DNA from: Gammaproteobacteria bacterium
GTDB taxonomy: Bacteria > Pseudomonadota > Gammaproteobacteria > JAPPPA01
DNA length: 64,000 bases
Assembly: GCA_030425645.1 (NCBI GenBank)
Contig: JAUHZK010000005.1
Span: 1-64,000 of the forward strand
Reading direction: 5' to 3'
Below, piece by piece: positions 24,151 through 31,837 of this stretch. How positions within the stretch are numbered: position 1 is the first letter of the stretch; the number at the start of each line of letters is the position of its first letter. Under the pieces are notes generated by a model, which did not search any database, was not told where the DNA came from, and saw only the letters and a list, made by a program, of their open reading frames with translations. Made by a program: the position numbers and the translations under genes.

Positions 24151-25127
24151 AGGTCGTTAGCTTATTCTCCGGCGCTGGTGGTTTCGACCTTGGCCTAATA
24201 GCGTCCGGTCACGAGATAGTGTGGGCAAATGACATTTTTCAGGATGCCGCTGACACCTATGAAAAAAACATCTCTGCGCATATTGATCGTAGAGACATAA
24301 GGGAAATACCTTCTAGTGATATACCCGATGCTGATCTCATTGTTGGGGGGTTCCCCTGTCAGGGTTTTTCAGTGGCCAACTGGAAACGAACTACCGATGA
24401 TTCGCGTAACTTTCTCTATCGAGAAATGGCTCGAGTAATAAAGGATAAACAACCTAAATATTTTCTGGCAGAAAATGTAAAAGGGTTAGCCTCGATGGAG
24501 AAAGGAGCTGTACTAGAAGCAATTAAAAAAGACTTTCGCAACCTAGGCTATACAGTCAATCACTGCATCCTCAATGCGGCGGACTACGGAGTACCGCAAG
24601 CTAGGATGAGATTATTTATTCTGGGCGTAAGACAAGATGTTGAAAATAACATCCAGTTCCCACCAGCGGCGACTCACTCAAAACCAGAAAAAAATACCGA
24701 GCAAAAATTAAAATCGTGGGTGACTGTCGGTCAAGCTCTATCAGAGATACCCGAGCCTGAAACGTTACATAACTTATCGAATCACACCGGGTCGAAATAT
24801 AAGCTGCGCTTTAATGGACATATTGGTCATAGACGAATTGATCCTGATAAGCCATCACCCACAGTCACCGCGCGCGGCGATGATAAAGGCGGTGTTGTAG
24901 TGTTACATCACCCCGGAAATCACCGCCGTATGACTGTGAGAGAATTGGCTACTGTCCAATCATTTCCTCTTAATTATGAATTTTGTGGTCCTAATAGTTC
25001 TGCCTATCGCCAAATCGGAAATGCTGTACCACCGGTCTTAGGAAAAGCTCTTGGGTCTATTTTTACAGCAATCGAAGAAGATACCGATAGCGTCCAAGTT
25101 CCGACAAATGATGAGGTTGCAGCTTGA
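24147..25127 (+). CDS. DNA (cytosine-5-)-methyltransferase, second copy
   Basis: A 326-residue C5 methyltransferase, complete and with all core motifs: LFSGAGGFDLGL, GGFPCQGFSVAN, AENVKGL, PQARMRLFILG, RRMTVRELATVQSFP and QIGNAVPPVLG. Its target-recognition stretch (GHRRIDPDKPSPT, then ARGDDKGGV) closely resembles that of the first enzyme. Two intact paralogous m5C enzymes in one operon suggest an asymmetric target whose two strands need separate methylation. That is inference; the target sequence is unknown. Overlaps of 4 bases on both sides show a tightly coupled operon. Confidence 0.93.
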   Translation: MKVVSLFSGAGGFDLGLIASGHEIVWANDIFQDAADTYEKNISAHIDRRDIREIPSSDIPDADLIVGGFPCQGFSVANWKRTTDDSRNFLYREMARVIKDKQPKYFLAENVKGLASMEKGAVLEAIKKDFRNLGYTVNHCILNAADYGVPQARMRLFILGVRQDVENNIQFPPAATHSKPEKNTEQKLKSWVTVGQALSEIPEPETLHNLSNHTGSKYKLRFNGHIGHRRIDPDKPSPTVTARGDDKGGVVVLHHPGNHRRMTVRELATVQSFPLNYEFCGPNSSAYRQIGNAVPPVLGKALGSIFTAIEEDTDSVQVPTNDEVAA

Positions 25128-26359
25128 TACCAACAAAACCATTCCCAGAATTCAAATGGCGTTGGCTCAGCACAACACCAACCGAGGGTTTACTAGTACC
25201 ACCCGTTTTTTTAGGTGTCCTTCGTGCTCTGGCGACCCACGAAGGCGTTGCACCGAGCAGCCCTGAACTGCTTGAAAGCTTAGCTAAGGTGCAAGCAGAC
25301 ACCAATACGGGAGTAAACCTTGTCCGTACTCCTGATAGAAATCTAATTAGAAACTCTGGACAATACTGGAAAGGCACTGGACTTATTAAACCCCAAAGTG
25401 GTGTTATCCAGCTATCGAACTTGGGTTGGCAGGTTGCCACAAGCGAGCTATCCCAAGACGAGTTTGCAGCACTAATAATCCATCAAACAGAACTCCCCAA
25501 CCGGAATACCTTCCCTGAAGCGCTATACCAAAAGTGGCTCGACGCCGGAATTAGGGTAAAACCCTTTGTCTTAATACTCGAGGTTATTACTTGCCTTGGA
25601 AAAGAAGCGGGAGATTCTCAGGCTTATATTACTGAGGAAGAGTTAGTCAAAATAATTGTTCCGCTTTCTGGAAATTCGCAGCCACCTTCAGTGCATGCTG
25701 AACATATCATTGAACACCGTAATGGCAACCTAAATTTATCTGCTTGGCCTTCATGTTGCGAAGCAGCAAATGACAAACGAATGGCGCGAGAATTCTTGTA
25801 TTTCTTAGCTAACTACGATGTTTGCGCCAAAAATATTGTGGATGAGGAACTCAGGTACTGCTTGACTGCGACATCACAGATTGCGTCTATATCGGACCTA
25901 GATGTTGCAACAGATCAAGATGCTTTAAACACTGACGATGGAGCAGCAGATGCTGTTGAAAGAACACGTCATTCTGAATTACCTTCGATAATAGAACGTC
26001 AGAGAACAACCACGACAGTTATCAACCGACCCAACCAATCTAAATTTCGCAAAGAAGTCCTTACGCACGCTGACAATATTTGTGTAATCACTGGAGATAC
26101 AATTCCAAAAGTATTAGAAGCCGCCCACATAATTCCGGTTACCCATGGGGGTACTGATAACTTAGACAACGGGTTTTGTATGCGCGTAGACATTCACCGC
26201 CTATATGACTCGTCGTTAATACGTATATTACCTAATGGAACCATTAACGTATCTAGCTCCGTTAGATCAAGCCCAGGCTACTCAAGCCTACCAAGCAGCA
26301 TAACTATTCCTGCACACGTCAACCCTGCAAATATGGAATGGCGGAACAGTTATTGCTAA
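25124..26359 (+). CDS. HNH restriction endonuclease (putative, R-M partner)
   Basis: A 411-residue protein with a C-terminal HNH_2-type nuclease at about 310-375: ICVITGDTIPKVLEAAHIIP, then HGGTDNLDNGFCMRVDIHRL, giving the His-Asn-His triad. The N-terminal 300 residues are not recognised but include HAEHIIEHRNGN and a Cys pair (SCCEAAND), possibly part of target recognition. Translation starts at TTG inside a TTGA overlap with the methyltransferase stop. Position directly after two m5C methyltransferases makes it the likely restriction enzyme. Cleavage site and type (II/IIS) are unknown. Confidence 0.8.
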   Translation: MIPTKPFPEFKWRWLSTTPTEGLLVPPVFLGVLRALATHEGVAPSSPELLESLAKVQADTNTGVNLVRTPDRNLIRNSGQYWKGTGLIKPQSGVIQLSNLGWQVATSELSQDEFAALIIHQTELPNRNTFPEALYQKWLDAGIRVKPFVLILEVITCLGKEAGDSQAYITEEELVKIIVPLSGNSQPPSVHAEHIIEHRNGNLNLSAWPSCCEAANDKRMAREFLYFLANYDVCAKNIVDEELRYCLTATSQIASISDLDVATDQDALNTDDGAADAVERTRHSELPSIIERQRTTTTVINRPNQSKFRKEVLTHADNICVITGDTIPKVLEAAHIIPVTHGGTDNLDNGFCMRVDIHRLYDSSLIRILPNGTINVSSSVRSSPGYSSLPSSITIPAHVNPANMEWRNSYC

Positions 26360-26468
26360 ACCTGCTTCCCTGTTCGGAAAACAGCACACAATATTGATTC
26401 CTCTTTGCCGTGGCACTATCGGCTATTACCCTCTCGCGGGCCCTAACTTAAGAAGGAGTCGGTAGTTA

Positions 26469-27260
26469 ATGAAAAACAGCCACGCACAAATAATTCTCGA
26501 CGATTTAGCGGCAAACCTTCACAAATACCATAAGCACTTAAAAGAAAACGACAATTTTTATCGCGATCTTCAAGCGTGGCTGAAGCAACTCGCTCCTGAA
26601 AAACAGGCTTATTTGTTCGATCAATTTGTTCCGTGGCATCAGTGGTATGAGCTCCCATTTATAACGGCTTCATTACCCCTTCTAGAGTTTGGTCATGTAC
26701 TCAACAAAGTACCTAAAATAGACGTTAGAGCGCCTCACACTGGTTTAAACAACCTCATCCAATCAGCCACATTTGATCAACCAAAAGACGAATGGGAAGC
26801 TCTAGATATGCTTCGGTCAATACTTGGCCCACTGTACGTAAATCTATATAGCCTGAAGTCGATGTCGTATTACGGCCTTCCAATTCAGGAACTGGTTGAG
26901 ATCGGTTCGCCAGAGTCACTTTTAGCCGCGATAACAATTGATCCAACTGTTTCAGGCTGCACGCCTTTCATAAAATTGCTTTCTGTTGCTACCGCTCTAA
27001 ATGATCAGAAATTCATAAATGCGTACAAGAAGGCCCTGTCGGGGCCTCACAAGAACCGGGGCATGCGGAAGGATGTACGGCTCATGGATGTAATTCTTCA
27101 GGACTCATACTCAGCCATTGGGGAAAATTTCACTGACTCAGCAGCCACTAAACTTTTGATAGACGAACTTGGGATATATAACACCGATGAAGACCCTGTT
27201 GCTGCTCTAAAGCAGTCACGTGTCAACTGGGCAAAAGAACGCAATAAAATAAAACGCTAA
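26469..27260 (+). CDS. Unrecognised 263-residue protein in the R-M element
   Basis: I do not recognise this protein. It is predicted soluble and largely helical, rich in aromatic residues near the start (NDNFYRDLQAWLKQLAP, FDQFVPWHQWYELPF), with no nuclease, methylase or helix-turn-helix motif visible. It has its own ribosome site (AAGGAG, 8-12 bases upstream) and a 109-base gap after the endonuclease gene, so it may be expressed separately. The context between a restriction enzyme and Rep allows an accessory defence role, a replication role, or simple cargo; none is demonstrated. Confidence 0.7.
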   Translation: MKNSHAQIILDDLAANLHKYHKHLKENDNFYRDLQAWLKQLAPEKQAYLFDQFVPWHQWYELPFITASLPLLEFGHVLNKVPKIDVRAPHTGLNNLIQSATFDQPKDEWEALDMLRSILGPLYVNLYSLKSMSYYGLPIQELVEIGSPESLLAAITIDPTVSGCTPFIKLLSVATALNDQKFINAYKKALSGPHKNRGMRKDVRLMDVILQDSYSAIGENFTDSAATKLLIDELGIYNTDEDPVAALKQSRVNWAKERNKIKR

Positions 27261-27300
27261 TTTTGTTTTATCGATCGCCAGTAGCCTGTGCCTAAATATA

Positions 27301-27330
27301 CGTGCTCCTTTCACAAAAAATCGGAGCATG
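27301..27330 (+). promoter_or_regulatory. Hairpin sequestering the rep ribosome site
   Basis: CGTGCTCC (27301-27308) can pair with GGAGCATG (27323-27330), one G-U pair included, around a 14-base A-rich loop. The right arm contains the GGAG Shine-Dalgarno of the Rep-like gene, whose ATG is at 27333. Folding would hide the ribosome site, so translation of Rep may be controlled. Confidence 0.5.
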
Positions 27331-27332
27331 AA

Positions 27333-28667
27333 ATGTCCCAACAATCTGACACTCAAAAAAACCAGCCGCAGCGAGAGACGCAGCGGCAGGCAGAGCCAGC
27401 CCGCGCGCCTCGCGCTGAGGCAGGTGCGCTGGCTAGTAACACAGCACCTGCAAATTGCAGTAATTACCCTTTTAAGGTTTTAAGACAGGGAATAGATAGC
27501 CTTTATCTGTCATTCCCCGGTAAGTTGCACTCTGATCGAGAAATAGAGCTTTCAGAACTTAAGCGACTTGCTCAGTCAGCAGATGAAAGCAACAAGGCCT
27601 TGGCGGTCTTTGATTTGGACGGCCATCAGTTTGAAGTCTCTGATCGCGGCTGGGGTAAGTTCAAATACGTTCTGCAAGATAGCTATCAACTAATTAAGGT
27701 TTCTTCTGCTTCGGCAAAATCTTTGCCGCTAGCAACCACCCAAGTCAGTGCCAATTGGCTAGCAATGGAAAACGTGCAGCAAATCATTGAAGAAACCGCT
27801 TCGATCATTTCCGAGTTGGGCCAACTAGAAGATCAAGCCCAAGTTTCCCGCGCTGACATTTTCGTCGACTTTGTAGCGCCCTACGGGCTGCATGACTGGG
27901 ATGAAAACTCGTGGGTTACACGCGCACTGCAAAAATCACGCTATAGCATCGGCAACATTCCCACGGGTTGGATGATCGGTGCCGGTGGTATTCGATCGGC
28001 TCGTTTGTATGACAAAACAGAAGAGATTAAAAAGAGCGGTAAGGAGTACCTGAAAACACTGTGGGCTGAAAACGGCTGGGACGGCGAATGCCCGGTTTAC
28101 CGATTGGAGTTCCAGCTCAAGCGCGAAGCACTAAGAGAGCATGATGCTGCCACCCCTGACAAACTGCTTTCTCGCCTTGGCGTGTTATGGGAGTACGCCA
28201 CTCAAGAATGGTTAAGGCTCACCCTTCCAAGCGATACAGATCAAACCCAAACCCGTTGGCCTAACCACCCCATGTGGGAAGAGTTAAGCGAGGTTGAGTG
28301 GCTAGGTACTGAGTATGCCGATCGCAAGCCTGTAACACTTAACGGCGCGCCTAGTATGCAAACGCTATCTCGCCAGATATTGGGGGCTGTAACGTCTCAC
28401 ATGGCCGTAGAAACCATCTACGACCCAGAGGCGGCTGTGGATTCTCTATGGGTAGCTACTCGCAAGCATCATCTGCTCAATAACCTAGCGGGCGACAAAC
28501 CACTAGAGGACTGGATGCTAGACCGAGCCGCTAACAAAGCACGTAAGTTTGGGCTGCCTTATAACAATGCTAGCGAACAGGCTCGGAAGATAACCGGCGC
28601 CGCCATTCGCCGCGCATATGAGAAGGATATGGGCAATGGACACCGTACCAACGACACTAACCCTTAA
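27333..28667 (+). CDS. Rolling-circle-type replication initiation protein (Rep_trans-like)
   Basis: About 444 residues. After a charged, low-complexity N-terminus, the body reads like plasmid/phage replication initiation factors: GIDSLYLSFPGK at the start of the domain, VSRADIFVDFV in the middle, and ARLYDKTEEIKKSGKEY followed by CPVYRLEFQLKREALREH, where the Tyr and acidic residues resemble the nicking region of Rep_trans proteins. It may let the element replicate after excision. The ATG at 27333 is chosen over a GTG at 27288 because GGAG precedes it. Family placement is by eye. Confidence 0.65.
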   Translation: MSQQSDTQKNQPQRETQRQAEPARAPRAEAGALASNTAPANCSNYPFKVLRQGIDSLYLSFPGKLHSDREIELSELKRLAQSADESNKALAVFDLDGHQFEVSDRGWGKFKYVLQDSYQLIKVSSASAKSLPLATTQVSANWLAMENVQQIIEETASIISELGQLEDQAQVSRADIFVDFVAPYGLHDWDENSWVTRALQKSRYSIGNIPTGWMIGAGGIRSARLYDKTEEIKKSGKEYLKTLWAENGWDGECPVYRLEFQLKREALREHDAATPDKLLSRLGVLWEYATQEWLRLTLPSDTDQTQTRWPNHPMWEELSEVEWLGTEYADRKPVTLNGAPSMQTLSRQILGAVTSHMAVETIYDPEAAVDSLWVATRKHHLLNNLAGDKPLEDWMLDRAANKARKFGLPYNNASEQARKITGAAIRRAYEKDMGNGHRTNDTNP

Positions 28668-28956
28668 GGAGGCGGCAGAATGGTTACACATGTCTCCAGC
28701 GGTCTTATGTCGCAAGGCTCGCGCGGGTTTAGTGCCCGCCGCGAAACCCGGCAAGCATTGGATATTTTTAGCAGACGATCTTGCCGCCTACGTTCGATCC
28801 CTCTACCCTGCTTCTCGGCAGGTGCCGCTTGGGTGCAGCGATAAGGAGAAAAACTTATGGCTATTTACCAACGCGGAAAGACTTGGTGGGTTCACTTCGT
28901 CGCCCCAAACGGGGAACGAATACGCCAAAGCACTGGGACTGCCGACCGACAACTAG
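28636..28956 (+). CDS. HTH_17/excisionase-type DNA-binding protein
   Basis: About 106 residues with an excisionase-type winged helix: LTLKEAAEWLHMSPAVLCRK, then AKPGKHWIFLADDLAAYVRS. The tail (AERLGGFTSSP, EYAKALGLP) resembles that of short helix-turn-helix proteins I associate with small integrative elements, so the whole frame appears real. It starts inside the rep gene (overlap of 32 bases) and its last 100 bases overlap the integrase gene. It probably acts as recombination directionality factor or regulator of the integrase. Confidence 0.7.
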   Translation: MDTVPTTLTLKEAAEWLHMSPAVLCRKARAGLVPAAKPGKHWIFLADDLAAYVRSLYPASRQVPLGCSDKEKNLWLFTNAERLGGFTSSPQTGNEYAKALGLPTDN

Positions 28957-29873
28957 CCGAGGAATATCACGACCGACTTAAAACGCGGTACTGGGAAATT
29001 CAGCGGCTAGGCGTCAAACCCGAACGATCATGGCAAGAAGCTGTGGTTCGGTGGATAGAAGAGACGGATCACAAGGCCGACCATCACAACGATGTGGCAA
29101 AACTCCGGTGGCTAGACCAACATCTAGGCCACCTGAACTTGAGCCAGATTAAACGTGACGTAATCGACAAGGTGGCCGCCATTAAGCGTGAGGAATCGAG
29201 CGCTTCAACGGCGAACCACTATCTAGCACTCATCAGATCCATTCTGAGACGCGCTAGAGACGATTGGGAATGGGTCGACCATGTGCCTAAGGTTCGGCTT
29301 TTTCCAGTATCTAATCGCCGTGTGCGATGGATTACCAAGGATGAAGCCCGCGCCCTACTCTTTGAGCTACCGACACACTTGCGTGACATGGCAGCGTTTA
29401 CGTTAGCCACTGGGTTAAGGCAGTCCAACGTGTCGTACTTGAGATGGGATCAAGTGGACATGGAAAGGTGTACGGCGTGGATTCACCACGACCAAGCAAA
29501 AGCTCGACGAGCGATTGCAGTCCCACTTAACGGTGACGCATTGTCAATTTTGCGCCGCCGTAAAGGCCAGAATGCTGAATGGGTATTTACCTATAACGGC
29601 AAACCGGTCGAGCGTTGTTCTACCAAGGCATGGTATGCCGCGTTAGAGCGCGCAGGAATAGAGAACTTCCGGTGGCATGACTTACGCCACACTTGGGCTT
29701 CTTGGCACGTTCAGGCTGGAACCAGCATGCAAGAGCTTATGGAGCTTGGAAGCTGGCGTTCTTTTGAGATGGTGCATCGGTACGCACATTTGGCTTCTGA
29801 CCACTTACTAGAAGCCGCTATGCGGATCAATGACACAAAATTGACACAACCCCGCTTAGTCAGCGGTTTGTAA
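28857..29873 (+). CDS. int: Tyrosine recombinase / integrase
   Basis: A 338-residue phage-type integrase. The catalytic domain has the first Arg in TLATGLRQSNVSYLRW (about residue 180), HDLRHTWASW with the H-x-x-R pair, and the nucleophile Tyr in HRYAHLA. The usual second His before the Tyr is replaced in ELGSWRSFEMVHRYAHL. A strong AAGGAG precedes the ATG. The gene ends 25 bases from the intact tRNA-Phe and should catalyse integration at its 3' end, recombining the 45-base copies listed here. Confidence 0.9.
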   Translation: MAIYQRGKTWWVHFVAPNGERIRQSTGTADRQLAEEYHDRLKTRYWEIQRLGVKPERSWQEAVVRWIEETDHKADHHNDVAKLRWLDQHLGHLNLSQIKRDVIDKVAAIKREESSASTANHYLALIRSILRRARDDWEWVDHVPKVRLFPVSNRRVRWITKDEARALLFELPTHLRDMAAFTLATGLRQSNVSYLRWDQVDMERCTAWIHHDQAKARRAIAVPLNGDALSILRRRKGQNAEWVFTYNGKPVERCSTKAWYAALERAGIENFRWHDLRHTWASWHVQAGTSMQELMELGSWRSFEMVHRYAHLASDHLLEAAMRINDTKLTQPRLVSGL

Positions 29874-29898
29874 ATTTCGGTAAATCATTGAAATAAAA

Positions 29899-29974
29899 TG
29901 GTGGCCCGGGACAGAATCGAACTGCCGACACACGGATTTTCAATCCGTTGCTCTACCAACTGAGCTACCAGGCC
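29899..29974 (-). tRNA. tRNA-Phe (anticodon GAA)
   Basis: A 76-base gene with encoded CCA. Acceptor GGCCTGG pairs with CCGGGCC (one G-U), D arm GCTC/GAGC, anticodon stem ACGGA/TCCGT with loop TTGAAAA (anticodon GAA), and T arm GGCAG-TTCGATT-CTGTC. The gene is intact although its 3' 45 bases are the attachment core of two elements to the left. It is transcribed toward the integrase. Confidence 0.97.
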
Positions 29975-30087
29975 ATCTGGTGCGTCCGCGGATGGACGTC
30001 TTTGAAGAGCGCGCTATTAAACGGATTTGACGGTTTCAAGTCAAGGTGTTTTTTGCGCTTAAGGTGTGTTTGTGTAGTTTTTGGGCA

Positions 30088-30131
30088 AAAAGAAGGCGGC
30101 TGGGGCAAAACCCACAGCCGCCTTTCTTTTT
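30088..30131. terminator. Intrinsic terminator after cytochrome c4 (bidirectional)
   Basis: Arms GAAGGCGGCTG (30091-30101) and CAGCCGCCTTTC (30114-30125) form a strong hairpin; A-runs and T-runs flank it on both sides. It lies 19 bases past the stop of the leftward cytochrome gene and separates it from the tRNA region. Confidence 0.85.
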
Positions 30132-30149
30132 TAAGGCTTTACTAAGTGC

Positions 30150-30764
30150 TTAGTGAAGGCCTTGGATGTATGAAGAAACCGCGTCGATATCTTTGTCTGA
30201 CATGTAACGGGTCACGCCCATCATGATGTCAGCCTTAGGGTTAACACGTTGTTCTTTACGGTAAGCGTATAGCTGGGCACGAACGTAATCTTCATGCTGA
30301 CCAGAAAGCGCTGGGTAGTTTGAACCAGGGTTACCTTCGCCTTGCGGGCCGTGGCAACCAATACACGCTGGGATGCTGGCTTCTTTGTCGCCACCACGGT
30401 AAATCTGCTCACCACGGTGTACTAGGGTCTCGTCAGCCGCGCCCACTTTAGGGGTTTGCGCTGAGTAGTAAGCAGCGATATCCGCCATGTCTTGGTCGCT
30501 CAAACCAGACGCCATGCCTTTCATGACAGCGTTATCACGCTCGCCAGATTTGAAGTACTGCAGCTGGGCTACAACATACTTAGCGTTTTGACCGGCCAAT
30601 TTAGGGTTACTAGACAGTAGGCTATTGCCATCAACACCGTGACAACCCGCACAAGCGGCAGCCTTGGTTTTACCGGCTTCAGCGTCGCCGTTTACGAAAA
30701 CATCAGCCTGAGCTGAAGAAAAAATGCCTAGAGTTGCGGCGGTAGCCAGCAGTAACCGTTTCAT
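30150..30764 (-). CDS. Cytochrome c4, diheme
   Basis: About 204 residues with a signal peptide (KRLLLATAATLGIFSSAQA) and two heme c sites, CAGCHG near residue 38 and CIGCHG near 135, each followed by distal methionine regions. The duplicated fold is that of cytochrome c4, a periplasmic electron carrier to cbb3-type or other oxidases. The start at 30764 is chosen because the signal peptide begins there and GGGAG lies upstream; frames extending to 30848 add an unlikely leader. It diverges from engB, the arrangement also seen in pseudomonads. Confidence 0.9.
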   Translation of the reverse strand: MKRLLLATAATLGIFSSAQADVFVNGDAEAGKTKAAACAGCHGVDGNSLLSSNPKLAGQNAKYVVAQLQYFKSGERDNAVMKGMASGLSDQDMADIAAYYSAQTPKVGAADETLVHRGEQIYRGGDKEASIPACIGCHGPQGEGNPGSNYPALSGQHEDYVRAQLYAYRKEQRVNPKADIMMGVTRYMSDKDIDAVSSYIQGLH

Positions 30765-30898
30765 CGGCAACGCTCCCATGGGTTTAGAATGACTGACTGC
30801 GATTAATACAAACCATATGTATACGCAGCTATTTTTAGCGGTGCTCATTGTACACTAAGCCTGCTTTTCCCCAACACCCAATACAGAAATTCGTTTGC

Positions 30899-31522
30899 AT
30901 GTATAACCCATTGCAGTCTGCTGCTTTTCAAACTAGCGCCGCTAAAGTCAGTCAATGCCCAACCGACCAAGGTTTTGAGGTCGCTTTTGCCGGCCGCTCT
31001 AATGCCGGCAAGTCCAGCGCCATTAATACGTTAACCAATCAACGCGCGCTAGCTCGCACCAGTAAAACCCCTGGGCGCACTCAGTTGATTAACTTTTTTG
31101 CGATTGACGATGAACGCCGACTGGTAGATTTACCGGGCTATGGCTACGCCAAAGTGCCGGAGCATATGAAAGACGAATGGGGCAAAACCATTGATAACTA
31201 TTTGCGCCAACGAGAGAGTTTGCAGGGTTTAGTTCTAATGATGGATGTACGCCGACCGTTAACCGACTTTGACCAACAGATGTTGGACTGGTGCGCACAT
31301 ACCGGCTTAGAGGCACATTGCCTGCTAACTAAGGCTGATAAATTAAAGTTCGGCAAGGCTAAATCTCAGTTGCTTGGCGTGCAGAAAGAGCTGCAACGCT
31401 ACGATGGCTTGGTTACCGCGCAATTATTTTCATCCCTAAAACGCACTGGCTTAGATCAAGCTTTCGCGCGCATCGGCGGCTGGTTGCAGATAGAAAAGCC
31501 AGCCACAAAAGGCGAGGCATAA
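30899..31522 (+). CDS. engB: Ribosome-assembly GTPase EngB (YsxC/YihA)
   Basis: About 207 residues, close to the 210 of the E. coli protein. GTPase motifs are complete: G1 [10 protein letters not shown]2-region Thr in SKTPGRTQ, G3 DLPGYG, G4 TKAD, and a Ser-containing G5 (FSSLKR). EngB takes part in assembly of the large ribosomal subunit. The ATG at 30899 is chosen because the conserved N-terminus starts there; an upstream TTG at 30848 gives an unlikely 17-residue extension. It converges with polA across a structured intergenic region. Confidence 0.93.
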   Translation: MYNPLQSAAFQTSAAKVSQCPTDQGFEVAFAGRSNAGKSSAINTLTNQRALARTSKTPGRTQLINFFAIDDERRLVDLPGYGYAKVPEHMKDEWGKTIDNYLRQRESLQGLVLMMDVRRPLTDFDQQMLDWCAHTGLEAHCLLTKADKLKFGKAKSQLLGVQKELQRYDGLVTAQLFSSLKRTGLDQAFARIGGWLQIEKPATKGEA

Positions 31523-31554
31523 AAAAAACCCGATGACTTTGAGCCACCGGGTTT
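31521..31554 (-). terminator. Intrinsic terminator of the engB-polA intergenic RNA
   Basis: AAACCCG (31526-31532) pairs with CGGGTTT (31548-31554), extended by TG/CA inside, and the minus strand continues into eight T residues at 31528-31521. It points leftward, so it ends the polA-strand transcript rather than engB. Confidence 0.8.
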
Positions 31555-31743
31555 GAATCACTTCACCTCGTCTTGGGGACCAAGGTGAGCCCGCTCTGGG
31601 AGGAAACGGGCGAGTGGTAGGAGTCACCACTCAGTACTCTCTGACCGGATGTCTGGCAACAAGTTCCGGTATGTAGAGAGCTGCACAGCGTTGCAGGGCT
31701 AAAGATAGTTAACCAAAGCGTTTTGCTCCAGCGCCTTCTGACC
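31521..31743 (-). ncRNA. Candidate structured sRNA between engB and polA (Spot 42/ErsA position)
   Basis: Five hairpins almost touch one another: 31681-31696, 31637-31680, 31612-31632, 31589-31611 and 31563-31588, followed on the minus strand by an intrinsic terminator (arms 31526-31532 and 31548-31554) and eight U. In the minus-strand RNA the loops read GACUCCU and UUUCCUCCCAGAG, pyrimidine-rich and complementary to Shine-Dalgarno sequences. Spot 42 in E. coli and ErsA in Pseudomonas occupy the same gap on the polA strand. A promoter may be TTGGCC (31773-31778), 17 bases, TATTAA (31750-31755). The 5' end is uncertain and no sequence similarity to Spot 42 is claimed. Confidence 0.6.
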
Positions 31744-31837
31744 AACCGATTAATAACAGCGACAAGCGGTTAGGCCAATTTTAAAATCAATGACTTAACA
31801 AGCACCATCGACCGCCGAGTGCGCTACTTTGAAAAAA

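Larger units (their letters stand above)
22881..29943. mobile_element. Integrative element at tRNA-Phe carrying a restriction-modification system
   Basis: About 7.06 kb bounded by 45-base direct repeats of the tRNA-Phe 3' end. Gene order from left: two C5 methyltransferases, HNH endonuclease, unknown gene, Rep-like protein, HTH/Xis-like protein, tyrosine integrase, then the intact tRNA. Integrase next to the intact tRNA is the usual polarity. The left part looks more AT-rich by eye than the core genes. With Rep, Xis and Int but no conjugation or capsid genes, it looks like a small integrative mobilizable or satellite-type element. Confidence 0.85.

Noticed and set aside
23206-25127. One methyltransferase gene split by a frameshift
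   Set aside because: Each frame has its own full set of motifs I to X, so they are two complete paralogues.
22881-29943. A complete prophage
   Set aside because: No capsid, terminase, portal, tail or lysis genes are present; only int, xis-like, rep-like and cargo genes.
31521-31743. Calling the intergenic RNA Spot 42 or ErsA outright
   Set aside because: Position and strand agree, but I see no sequence resemblance to Spot 42 and the hairpin chain is different, so only a candidate ncRNA is reported.
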